Below, in pieces: positions 42,142 to 50,095 of a stretch of 64,000 nucleotides of DNA. The notes under the pieces were generated by a model that worked only from the letters and a program-made list of their open reading frames with translations, ran no database searches and was not told the DNA's origin. The stretch covers positions 248,001 through 312,000 of the forward strand of contig OZ243889.1 in assembly GCA_965213525.1 (NCBI GenBank), given 5' to 3'. The stretch comes from G965213525 sp965213525. Lineage in GTDB: Bacteria; Actinomycetota; Acidimicrobiia; Acidimicrobiales; Poriferisodalaceae. Every line of letters starts with the position of its first letter. Positions within the stretch are counted from its first letter, which is position 1. Made by a program: the position numbers and the translations under genes.

Positions 42142-42633
42142 GTGCCGTTGTCGGCGTCGGTGGTGGTCACCCGCGACGAGATCCTCGAGCTGCTCCGACG
42201 AGCGCTCGACGGGCTGCCCGACGAGCTCGTCGGGGCCCGACGGGTGCTGAAGGAGCGTGACGCCGTGCTCGACGGCGCCCGGGCCGAGGGCGATGCCATC
42301 GTGCGAGAGGCCAGCGCCCGGGCCGAGCGCCTCGTCCAGCGCACCGAGGTGGTCCGCAGTGCCGAGGAGACCGCCCGTCTCACGATCGCCGGCGCCGAGG
42401 CCGACGCCCGTCGCTTGCGCTTCGAGGTCGAGGACTTCTGCGATCAGCGCCTCGCCTCGTTCGAGGCCGCACTCGACGAGGTGGCCGGGGCGGTGGCCCG
42501 TGGCCGACGTCGCCTCCAGGGCGGACCCCCGGGGCCCGGTGGCACGGCGCCCACCCGCCCGCCTGAGGCCGCCGAAGCCCGTGAGGGCGGCGAGCAGCTC
42601 GGTCCCGCTCCCTTCGACCAGGACGACCGGTGA
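42142..42633 (+). CDS. Coiled-coil protein (ATP-synthase-b/DivIVA-like), start uncertain
   Basis: 163 residues from the first usable start, GTG 42142, but coding character clearly continues upstream: the same frame from about 42052 reads SETLLRRAVEIIEGARPVPLS with no ATG, GTG or TTG. Candidates are CTG 42103 or a lost or misread start. The body is a long helix (RRVLKERDAVLDGARAEGDA, IVREASARAERLVQRTEVVR, AEADARRLRFEVEDFCDQRL) like the DivIVA or F-ATPase b stalk, then a Pro/Gly tail. It lies between coaD and yceD and overlaps yceD by 4 nt. The role may be at the cell pole or envelope; this is inference. Confidence 0.65.
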   Translation: MPLSASVVVTRDEILELLRRALDGLPDELVGARRVLKERDAVLDGARAEGDAIVREASARAERLVQRTEVVRSAEETARLTIAGAEADARRLRFEVEDFCDQRLASFEAALDEVAGAVARGRRRLQGGPPGPGGTAPTRPPEAAEAREGGEQLGPAPFDQDDR

Positions 42634-43184
42634 CCGCCGACCCCAGCTTCCGCATCGCCCCGGTGGACCTGCGCGCCGCGCTGGGGGGCACGGGGCGGGT
42701 GGTGCGCCGCGGCCCCGTCGAGGCCCTGCGCATCGTCGACACCGTCACCCGTCCCGATAGCGACGCCGAGGTCGACGCCGCACTGAGCGCCATCGGCGGC
42801 AACGTCGGGGTGAGCGCGGTGGTCTCCGCCGAGTGGCAGGCGCCGTGCCGGCGGTGCGGTGAGCAGATCGAGGGCCGCATCGACGCCGAGGTCGACGAGG
42901 TGTTCGCTCGCCGGCCCGTCGAGGGTGAGACCTACCCCTTCGACGGCGAGCAGCTCGACCTCGCCGAGCTCGTCCGTGACGTCGTCGCCCTCGAGCTGCC
43001 GCCGGCCCCGATGCCACCCGTCGACGGTGACGACCGGTGCGAGCGGTGCGGACGACCACCTGCGGGTACCGACGACGATCCCGGCGACGCCGCCGTCGAA
43101 GCACCCGACCGGCCCGCCGCCGAGGGGGGCGACCCGCGCTGGTCGGTCCTGGACGCGCTGCGCGACCACCTCGACGACGCCTGA
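42630..43184 (+). CDS. YceD family (DUF177) protein
   Basis: 184 residues. VSAEWQAPCRRCGEQIEG and DVVALELPPAP, then GDDRCERCGRP: the two CxxC pairs and the location directly before rpmF identify the YceD/DUF177 family, linked in plants and E. coli to 23S rRNA accumulation. The GTGA overlap with the coiled-coil gene implies co-translation. Complete in length, with a disordered acidic stretch before the C-terminal helix SVLDALRDHL. Confidence 0.9.
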   Translation: MTADPSFRIAPVDLRAALGGTGRVVRRGPVEALRIVDTVTRPDSDAEVDAALSAIGGNVGVSAVVSAEWQAPCRRCGEQIEGRIDAEVDEVFARRPVEGETYPFDGEQLDLAELVRDVVALELPPAPMPPVDGDDRCERCGRPPAGTDDDPGDAAVEAPDRPAAEGGDPRWSVLDALRDHLDDA

Positions 43185-43214
43185 GGGCCGCGGCCGGGCC
43201 CGGCGCGTGACGTG

Positions 43215-43220
43215 TACCCT
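43215..43220 (+). promoter_or_regulatory. -10 box before rpmF
   Basis: TACCCT about 60 nt upstream of the rpmF ATG, giving rpmF-plsX its own promoter beyond read-through from yceD. Confidence 0.4.
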
Positions 43221-43278
43221 CTGACGGTTCCCCTGACACGGCGCGCCTCGACGCGCGCCCCGACGTGTGAGACGCCCC

Positions 43279-43458
43279 ATGGCCGTTCCGAAGAAGCGCA
43301 CCTCGAAGTCCAAGTCACGGAGCCGTCGCGCCGCCAACACCAAGCTCACCGTGCCGCCCCGCAGCGTGTGCCCCAACTGCAGCGCCACCAAGCTCCCCCA
43401 CGTGGTGTGCGGCGACTGCGGGTGGTACGGCGGTCGCGTGGCGGTCGAGGTCGACTGA
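43279..43458 (+). CDS. rpmF: 50S ribosomal protein L32
   Basis: 59 residues: AVPKKRTSKSKSRSRRA followed by a zinc site CPNC and CGDCGWYGGR. This is the zinc-binding form of L32. The start ATG 43279 (MAVPKK) is standard; an earlier in-frame ATG at 43267 is not. It lies between yceD and plsX, the classical order. Confidence 0.96.
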   Translation: MAVPKKRTSKSKSRSRRAANTKLTVPPRSVCPNCSATKLPHVVCGDCGWYGGRVAVEVD

Positions 43459-43462
43459 CCTG

Positions 43463-44446
43463 GTGACCTCCCGGCTGCCCATCGCGCTCGACGCCATGGG
43501 CGGTGACAACGCCCCGGCGTCCAACGTCGAAGGGGCGATCCGGGCCGCCGCCGAGGGCATCGACGTGCTGCTCGTCGGCCGGCCCGACGATCTGGGCGGT
43601 CACCACGGCTTGGAGGTGCACCCGGCCTCGGAGGTCATCGGGATGGGCGATGACCCGGCCCGGTCGGTGCGGGCGCGCAAGGACTCCTCCCTCGTGAGGG
43701 CCGCCGAGCTGGTGCGCGACGGACGCGCCTGCGCCATGGTCTCGGCGGGCAACACCGGCGCCACCGTCGCCTCGGCGCTGCTGCGGATGGGCCGGATGCG
43801 GGGGGTGACCCGGCCCTGCATCGCCGCGCCGATACCGGTGCCCTCGGCGACGCCGACGACCCTGGTGGACGCCGGCGCCATGGTGGAGTGCCAGCCCGAG
43901 TGGCTGCGCCAGTTCGCGGTGATGGGATCGATCTACGCCACCGAGCGCTTCGGCATCGATGCGCCCCGGGTGGGATTGCTGTCGGTCGGTGAGGAAGCGG
44001 GCAAGGGCACGGCGCTGGTGCGCGAGGCCCACGCCCTGCTCTTGGACGCCCCTCTGCGCTTCGTCGGCAACGTCGAGGGTCGCGACATCATGAGCGACGC
44101 GGTCGACGTGGTCGTCACCGACGGCTTCACCGGCAACGTCACGTTGAAGAGCCTCGAGGGCGCCCTCACGACGTTCTCCGACGCCGTCATCGGCCAGCTC
44201 GCCCGCCTCGGTGACCGCGGTGCGGAGGCGGTCGGTGCCCTGGCCCCCCTGGCTGGCGAGATGCACCCCGACACCCATGGCGGGGCCCTGCTGCTCGGCA
44301 CCGAAGGCATGTGCGTCATCTCCCACGGATCGTCCTCGCCGACCGCCGTCGTGAACGCTCTGCGGGTGGCGGTCGAGCTGGTCTCCCAGGACCTCATCGC
44401 CAAGCTGGCCGCCGGCATCGGCCAGCTGGAGGCGTCCACCAGCTAG
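43463..44446 (+). CDS. plsX: Phosphate acyltransferase PlsX
   Basis: Makes acyl-phosphate from acyl-ACP, the first step to phosphatidic acid. 327 residues. PIALDAMGGDNAPA, MVSAGNTGATVASALL, RPCIAAPIP, NVEGRDIMSDAVDVVVTDGFTGN and the C-terminal GGALLLGTEGMCVISHG are characteristic. GTG start 5 nt after rpmF. The stop codon TAG is the first half of a TAGCAT box used by acpP. Confidence 0.96.
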   Translation: MTSRLPIALDAMGGDNAPASNVEGAIRAAAEGIDVLLVGRPDDLGGHHGLEVHPASEVIGMGDDPARSVRARKDSSLVRAAELVRDGRACAMVSAGNTGATVASALLRMGRMRGVTRPCIAAPIPVPSATPTTLVDAGAMVECQPEWLRQFAVMGSIYATERFGIDAPRVGLLSVGEEAGKGTALVREAHALLLDAPLRFVGNVEGRDIMSDAVDVVVTDGFTGNVTLKSLEGALTTFSDAVIGQLARLGDRGAEAVGALAPLAGEMHPDTHGGALLLGTEGMCVISHGSSSPTAVVNALRVAVELVSQDLIAKLAAGIGQLEASTS

Positions 44447-44449
44447 CAT
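44444..44449 (+). promoter_or_regulatory. -10 box of acpP overlapping the plsX stop codon
   Basis: TAGCAT, in which TAG is the plsX stop. The leader to acpP is about 75 nt and contains an AGGAG ribosome site near 44515. Confidence 0.4.
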
Positions 44450-44530
44450 CGATCGGTCGCCGGCGGTTCCCAGGCCCGAGGGTGTGGGAGCTCGGACCGG
44501 CGAGCGACCGACCTCAGGAGCACGCGCCCG

Positions 44531-44839
44531 GTGCCAGCCGAGACCCACGTCAACGCCACGCCGCCGAGCAGGACCGAGGTCGTCGAGCTCATCCGAGATC
44601 AGCTCGCTGACATCCTCGAGGTCGACCCCGGGGGCATCGAGGAGTCGAGCTCGTTCGCCGATGACCTCGACGCCGACTCACTCGCGCTGATCGAGCTCGT
44701 CGAGGGCCTCGAGCAGGAGCTGGGCGAGCGCACGGTCGGGTTCCGCATCGACGACGAAGATCTGTCCGAGCTGCGCACCGTCCGAGATGCCGTCGACTAC
44801 GTGGTCGGCAAGCTCCACGGCGGATCGGCTGCGTCCTGA
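44531..44839 (+). CDS. acpP: Acyl carrier protein
   Basis: 102 residues. The prosthetic-group site is in FADDLDADSLALIELVEGLE (DSL Ser); the acidic helices QLADILEVDPGGIEESS and SELRTVRDAVDYVVGKL complete the four-helix fold. The N-terminal extension of about 15 residues is longer than in most ACPs. GTG start with a ribosome site about 10 nt away. CoaD and PlsX, encoded just upstream, act in the same pathway. Its stop overlaps the likely CTG start of rnc. Confidence 0.92.
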   Translation: MPAETHVNATPPSRTEVVELIRDQLADILEVDPGGIEESSSFADDLDADSLALIELVEGLEQELGERTVGFRIDDEDLSELRTVRDAVDYVVGKLHGGSAAS

Positions 44840-45546
44840 GCGAAGCTGTCGATCCTGGCTCGCTCGCCAGGCGGCTCGGCGTCGAGCTCGACGACCCCGG
44901 ACTGCTGCTGCGTGCCCTGACGCACCGGTCCTTCGTCGCCGAGCACGACGGCCACGAGTCCAACGAGCGGTTGGAGTTCCTCGGTGACGCCGTCTTGGGC
45001 TTCGCCGTGACCGACCACATCCACACCGCCTACGCCGATCTGAGCGAGGGTGAGCTGGCCAAGCTGCGCGCCGCGCTGGTGAACGCCGAGACGTTGGCCT
45101 GCGTGGCCACCGACCTCGACCTCGGATCGCACCTGCGCCTCGGTCGGGGCGAGGACCGAAGCGGCGGCAGGACCAAGCCGTCGATCCTCGCCGACGCCCT
45201 CGAGTCGGTGATCGGCGCCGTCCACGTCGACGCCGGCATCGACGCCGCGGTCGGCCTCGTGCTGCGCCTGCTCGGTGATCGGGTCACCGAGGCCAGAGAC
45301 GCCGGGCCCGAGGGCTTCGATGCCAAGACGCGGCTGCAAGAGCTCGCCGCTCGCAACGGCGACGCACGACCGGTCTACGAGGTCCAGGAATCCGGGCCCG
45401 ACCACGAGAAGTCCTTCGATGCCCAGGTTCGCCTCGGTGGGCGGGTGCTCGGCGCCGGCCAGGGCCCGTCGAAGAAGCGGGCCGAGCAGCGGGCGGCCCG
45501 TCACGCCTGTGAGGTGCTCGCCGGCGAGCGTCCCCCCCCTGTCTGA
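44836..45546 (+). CDS. rnc: Ribonuclease III, probable CTG start
   Basis: Double-strand-specific endoribonuclease for rRNA and mRNA processing. Full-length sequence runs from RRLGVELDDPGLLLRALTHR through the signature ESNERLEFLGDAVLG to metal-site LADALESVIGAVHVDAG, then the dsRNA-binding domain (DAKTRLQELAARNG, GQGPSKKRAEQRAARHA). The first ATG/GTG/TTG in frame (TTG 44971) falls inside NERLEFLGD and would destroy the enzyme. The only candidate upstream is CTG 44836, which overlaps the acpP stop as CTGA, analogous to GTGA overlaps elsewhere in the window. This gives 236 residues, normal for RNase III. Confidence 0.9.
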   Translation: MSEAVDPGSLARRLGVELDDPGLLLRALTHRSFVAEHDGHESNERLEFLGDAVLGFAVTDHIHTAYADLSEGELAKLRAALVNAETLACVATDLDLGSHLRLGRGEDRSGGRTKPSILADALESVIGAVHVDAGIDAAVGLVLRLLGDRVTEARDAGPEGFDAKTRLQELAARNGDARPVYEVQESGPDHEKSFDAQVRLGGRVLGAGQGPSKKRAEQRAARHACEVLAGERPPPV

Positions 45547-45558
45547 GGAGCGTCACCG

Positions 45559-46392
45559 ATGTACGAGCTGCCCGAGATCGAGATCGTCCGCCGCGAGCTC
45601 GACAAGGAGGTCGGCGGCAAGAAGGTGCGCTCGTTCGAGATCGGCGACGCCCCCGACCTCGTCGCCGGTCCCGTCGGCGCCGCTCAGCTGGTGGCGCGCC
45701 TCGAGGGCGCGAAGCTGGGCCCGGTCCGACGCACGGGGCTGGTGCTGACCATCGACGTGGGCGACGACGAGGTCCTCGTCGTCGATCTCGGCGACGGGGC
45801 CCGCCTGCGGCGCGCCGCCAACAAGGACGCCGAGGTCCCCGGCACGATCGGTGTCATCAACTTCACCCAAGGGGGCCAGCTCCGCCTCATCGACCCCGAC
45901 GGGGTCGCCCGCCTGGCGCTCGGCACCAAGCACGCGGTCGCCGAGGTGGCCCCGGCCGCCGCCGGTCTCGGGCTCGACCCCATCGACGAGCCGATCGCCT
46001 GGGTCCAGTTCGGCAAGATGGTGCTGCCCCGCCCCGAGAAGCTGAAGGCGCTGCTGATGGACCCGGGCTTCCTCGTCGGCATCGGCCCGATCTACTCCGA
46101 CGAGATCCTCCACGACGCCGGCCTGCGGGGCGATCGCACCGGTGACAGCCTCACCACCCAGGAGGTCCGGCGCCTCTACCGGGCCCTGGTCGAGACCTTG
46201 CACAACGCCATGAAGCAGCGGGGGACGAGCCTGGCGGACGGCTACCTCGACCTGCACGGCGAACCGGGTGGCTACGCCGAGCACCTCGCGGTGTACGGCC
46301 GGGCCGGGGGTCGCTCGCGCAACGGCCGGGGCGAGGTCGCCAAGATGAAGGTGGGTCGCTCGACGCACTTCTACGCTGAGTACCAGGTCTGA
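45559..46392 (+). CDS. Fpg/MutM-family protein without N-terminal proline or zinc finger
   Basis: 277 residues in the place of mutM between rnc and smc. Fold motifs of formamidopyrimidine-DNA glycosylase are clear: ELPEIEIVRRELDKEV, LVVDLGDGARLRR, LMDPGFLVGIGPIYSDEIL (H2TH) and LYRALVETLHNAMKQRG. Two essential features differ. The Pro that becomes the N-terminal nucleophile (MPELPE) is Tyr (MYELPE). The C-terminal zinc finger is rebuilt without cysteines: GGRSRNGRGEVAKMKVGRST then HFYAEYQV where active enzymes have HFCPRCQ. Glycosylase/lyase activity of the standard type therefore seems unlikely; lesion recognition or another chemistry is possible. Zincless Fpg relatives exist, but the missing proline is unusual. 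Confidence 0.85.
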   Translation: MYELPEIEIVRRELDKEVGGKKVRSFEIGDAPDLVAGPVGAAQLVARLEGAKLGPVRRTGLVLTIDVGDDEVLVVDLGDGARLRRAANKDAEVPGTIGVINFTQGGQLRLIDPDGVARLALGTKHAVAEVAPAAAGLGLDPIDEPIAWVQFGKMVLPRPEKLKALLMDPGFLVGIGPIYSDEILHDAGLRGDRTGDSLTTQEVRRLYRALVETLHNAMKQRGTSLADGYLDLHGEPGGYAEHLAVYGRAGGRSRNGRGEVAKMKVGRSTHFYAEYQV

Positions 46393-46429
46393 CCGGCCCC
46401 CTCCACCCTGCCGTCTGATCGCCCCTGCC

Positions 46430-49400
46430 GTGCGCCTGTCGTCGCTGGTCATCAAGGGCTTCAAATCCTTCGCCGACACCGTTCGCATCGAGCTCGAGCC
46501 CGGGGTGACCGTGGTCGTCGGGCCCAACGGCTCGGGCAAGTCCAACGTCGTGGACGCCATCGCATGGGTGCTCGGCGCCCAGGGCCCCCGGGCGCTGCGG
46601 GGCCAGCGGATGGACGACGTCGTGTTCGCTGGGACCCCGAAGCGTCCGGCGCTCGGCCGAGCCGAGGTGTCGCTCACCCTGGACAACTCCGACGGCGCCA
46701 TCGGGATCGAGCTCGGCGAGGTGACGATCACTCGCACGCTGTTCCGTGACGGCGAGAGCGTCTATGCCCTGAACGGGGCCCCGTGCCGGTTGCTCGACGT
46801 CCAAGAGCTCCTCTCCGATGCTGGGGTGGGCCGGACCCGCCACGTCGTGGTCGCCCAGGGACAGATCGACGCCGTGCTCTCGGCGCGCACCGAGGAGCGG
46901 CGGGCGGTGGTCGAGGAAGCGGCTGGGGTGCTCAAGCACCGTCGTCGCAAGGAACAGGCCGAGCGTCGACTCGCCGGCACGGAGGCCGACCAGGTGCGCC
47001 TCGCCGACGTGCTGCGCGAGCTCCGCCGCCAGAAGGCCCCGCTCGCCCGTCAGGCCGAGGCGGCCGCCCGCCATGACGTCGTCTCGTCCGAGCTGGCGGG
47101 GCTGCGCCTGCACCTCGCCGCCGTCGAGCTCGACTCACTCGAGGCGAGACGGGATCGGGCCGCACGGTCCCACCGTGCGGCGAACGAGCAGGTCTTGGAC
47201 CTCGAACACGGGCTGGTCGCCCTGGACGCCCGTCTGGCCGCCGCCGAATCGGCGCTGACGGTGAGTGACGACGGCGGGGGCCGACGCATCCGTCTGGAGG
47301 GCTTGGTCGAACGCTGCCGAGGCCTCGAGGGGCGCGTCGCCGAGCGACGGCGCTCGGTGCAGCGAGAGATCGATGCGCTTGCCGACGAGACGGTCATCAC
47401 CAGCCTGGAGGCCGATGCGGCCACGCTCGGCGCCGAGCTGGTCGAGGTCGACGGCGTGCTCGGGGCGCTGACCGACGAGCTGGCCGAGCTCGGAGCCACC
47501 CGAGGACCGGATGCGACCTCTGCGCCGGGCACCGACGGGTCAGGCGGACGCCACGACCCCGAGACCACGGCTCGCCGCAGCGCAGCTGCGCTGTCAGAGG
47601 CCCGCCTCGACGCCACCCGGGCCGACGCCGAGGCACAGGCCGCACACGGCGAGCTCGAACGGATCGACGCCGAGCGCCGGCGCCTCGCCGAGGCGCTGAC
47701 GAGCCTGCGGGTGCGCCGAGACGAACGACGCACCGCCAGAGAGGCCACCGCCGCCCAGCTCGCTCGACGAGCCGCCGCGTCAGAACAGGCCAGCCGCCGG
47801 GCCGCAGTTGCCGAGGACGACTCGGCGACCGTGACCGCCGATCGCGAGGCCGAGGTCGCCCGCTCAGAGCGCGCCGCGGCCAGGGCCGAGGCGCTCGAAG
47901 AGGCGCTCGGCGCCGCACGTGCGGCGAGCAGCGTCGAGGCGCTGGCTGGGGTCGACGGCGTCCTGGGCCCGCTGGTCGAGCTGATCGACGTCGAGCCGGG
48001 CTCAGAGGTCGCCGTCGAGGTGGCGCTCGGAGAGGCCGTGGCCGGCGTCGTCGTGGCGAGCACCGCTGCGGCGCGTCGAGCCCTGGAGCAGCTGGCAGCA
48101 GCTGATCGGGCCGGGGTCCTGCTCGTTCCCGAGGCCCTCGGATCGGTCGTGCCCGACGACCCGGCTGGCAGCGCCGACCGGGTCACCGCAGGGGTCTCGT
48201 CCGGGGAACCCGACGCGTTGGAGCCCCTGCGCCCCCGGGTGAGGGGGCTGCACCCCGGCGTCGATCGTCTGCTCGACGAGCTCCTCGCCGGGGCGGTGGA
48301 CACCCGGACGACCGTGAGCGAGGCATCAGCGATCGCTGCCGCCCACCCCGAGCTGGTCGTCGTCGGCGTCGACGGGACCCGCTTGGCTCGCACGGGGTGG
48401 CGCACCGGCGTCACCCGCGCCGGCGTGACGGCAGCGTCGGTGGCGGCCGCCCGGGCCGATGCGGCTGCCGCAGCCGAGGCGCTTGCTCGTGCCACAGCAC
48501 GGGCGAGGGCGACGTCGAGACGGGCCCAGGACGCCATCGCAGCCGCCGCCGAGGCGCGGACGGCGGAGTTGGCGACCGCGCGCCGGCTCGACGAGGTGAC
48601 CCTGATCGGTGACCGCCTCGACGCCGAGATCTCCGAGGTCGACGCCGCGGCGGCGGCGCTGGTCCTCGCCGGTGACGCTGCGGCGGCTCGTGTCGATGCT
48701 GCCCGAGCCGCCGCAGACGTCGCCGCCGAGGTGCTGTCGGCCGCCGCCGCCGCCGCCGACCGCGACGCTTCCGCCGCCGAGTGGCGCCGCCTCGAGGACG
48801 TCCGCCTCGCCGAGCGCGACGCGGCCGCGGCCGCCACCCGCCGAGACGTCGAGATGCGGGCCGCCACCGCGGGTGAGCGACGGCGGGTCCTCGCCGAGCG
48901 CCTGACAGGCGTCGAGGCCCGCCTCGGCCGCTTCGCCGACGAGCGCAGCGCCGCCGAGCGACGCCGCCTCGCCCTGTGCGCCGATCTCTCTGACCTCGAC
49001 CGGCTGACGACGGGCCTCGGTCATCACACCCACCGCCTGACCGAGCTCGCCGCCACAGCCCGGGTCGCGCACCGCCGCCACGCCGAGCAGCTGCGCCGCA
49101 CCCTCGATGAGGTCGAGGCCGCTCGGGCCGAGCGCGCGGCGGCACGCACCCAGCTCGACGCCGCCGTCGACCGTCGCCAGCGCGCCGAGCTCGACCGGGC
49201 CGAGCAGGTGGTGCGCATCGAAGCCGTCGTCGCAGCGCTGGCCCACGACCACGGGGCCACCCCGGAGGACGCCCGGGCCGTCGAGCCCCCGGTCCTCGAC
49301 GGGGTCACCGCCGCGGACCGAGCGGCCGAGCTCGAGCGCGAGCTGGGATCCCTCGGTCCGGTCAACCCCCTGGCGGTGTGCGAGCACGCCGAACTGGTCG

Positions 49401-50083
49401 AGAGGGAAGCGTTCCTCGCCGGTCAGCTCGACGACGTGGGCGGCGCCCGCCGCCAGCTCCGAGCACTGATCACCTCGGTCGACGCCGAGATCGGCGCTCG
49501 CTTCGCCGACGCCTTCGCCGACGTGGCCGCCAACTTCGAGCGGCTCTTCGAGCGGCTCTTCCCGGGCGGATCAGGGGCCCTGCGCCTCAGCGACCCCGCC
49601 GACCTGTTGGGCACCGGCATCGAGATCGATGCCCGCCCGTCGGGCAAGAACGTGCGGCAGCTCTCCCTGCTGTCGGGAGGTGAGCGGTCGCTCACCGCAC
49701 TGGCGTTCCTCTTCGCAGTGTTCGAGAGCCGCCCGTCGCCGTTCTACGTGATGGACGAGGTCGAGGCGGCCCTGGACGAGGTCAACCTCGCCCGCTTCCT
49801 CGCGCTGGTCACAGAGGTGCGGGACCGGGCTCAACTGCTGCTCGTGTCGCACCAGAAGCGCACGATGGAGGCGGCCGACGTCCTGGTCGGGGTGACGATG
49901 AGCCCAGGAGGGTCCTCGACCGTGGTCACCGAGCGCCTCACCCCGGGTCCGGGCGCTGGGCGTGGTGGCGGCCCTGGCCGCCGCCACGCCCCCGGCGGCC
50001 CCGACGGCAGCGCCGACGGCGACGACGGGCGGCCCGTCAGGCACGGGGACGGCCCGGGGACCGAGTCCAGAACAGATCGGTAA
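46430..50083 (+). CDS. smc: Chromosome segregation protein SMC
   Basis: 1217-residue condensin ATPase. N-terminal head with LVIKGFKSFADTV and Walker A VVVGPNGSGKSNVVDAIAW, two long coiled coils (about 170-510 and 660-1010), a hinge at about 510-660 (GVLGPLVELIDVEPGSEVAVEVALG), and the C-terminal head with signature LSLLSGGERSLTALAFLFA and Walker B FYVMDEVEAALDEVNLARF. The coiled coil is Ala/Arg-rich, as expected at this GC. A disordered Gly/Pro tail of about 40 residues follows the head. GTG start. No scpA/scpB is nearby. Confidence 0.96.
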   Translation: MRLSSLVIKGFKSFADTVRIELEPGVTVVVGPNGSGKSNVVDAIAWVLGAQGPRALRGQRMDDVVFAGTPKRPALGRAEVSLTLDNSDGAIGIELGEVTITRTLFRDGESVYALNGAPCRLLDVQELLSDAGVGRTRHVVVAQGQIDAVLSARTEERRAVVEEAAGVLKHRRRKEQAERRLAGTEADQVRLADVLRELRRQKAPLARQAEAAARHDVVSSELAGLRLHLAAVELDSLEARRDRAARSHRAANEQVLDLEHGLVALDARLAAAESALTVSDDGGGRRIRLEGLVERCRGLEGRVAERRRSVQREIDALADETVITSLEADAATLGAELVEVDGVLGALTDELAELGATRGPDATSAPGTDGSGGRHDPETTARRSAAALSEARLDATRADAEAQAAHGELERIDAERRRLAEALTSLRVRRDERRTAREATAAQLARRAAASEQASRRAAVAEDDSATVTADREAEVARSERAAARAEALEEALGAARAASSVEALAGVDGVLGPLVELIDVEPGSEVAVEVALGEAVAGVVVASTAAARRALEQLAAADRAGVLLVPEALGSVVPDDPAGSADRVTAGVSSGEPDALEPLRPRVRGLHPGVDRLLDELLAGAVDTRTTVSEASAIAAAHPELVVVGVDGTRLARTGWRTGVTRAGVTAASVAAARADAAAAAEALARATARARATSRRAQDAIAAAAEARTAELATARRLDEVTLIGDRLDAEISEVDAAAAALVLAGDAAAARVDAARAAADVAAEVLSAAAAAADRDASAAEWRRLEDVRLAERDAAAAATRRDVEMRAATAGERRRVLAERLTGVEARLGRFADERSAAERRRLALCADLSDLDRLTTGLGHHTHRLTELAATARVAHRRHAEQLRRTLDEVEAARAERAAARTQLDAAVDRRQRAELDRAEQVVRIEAVVAALAHDHGATPEDARAVEPPVLDGVTAADRAAELERELGSLGPVNPLAVCEHAELVEREAFLAGQLDDVGGARRQLRALITSVDAEIGARFADAFADVAANFERLFERLFPGGSGALRLSDPADLLGTGIEIDARPSGKNVRQLSLLSGGERSLTALAFLFAVFESRPSPFYVMDEVEAALDEVNLARFLALVTEVRDRAQLLLVSHQKRTMEAADVLVGVTMSPGGSSTVVTERLTPGPGAGRGGGPGRRHAPGGPDGSADGDDGRPVRHGDGPGTESRTDR

Positions 50084-50086
50084 CGT
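50081..50086 (+). promoter_or_regulatory. -10 box of ftsY overlapping the smc stop codon
   Basis: TAACGT, in which TAA is the smc stop; 9 nt before the ftsY ATG, with no ribosome site between. Confidence 0.45.
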
Positions 50087-50095
50087 CGACCGGCG

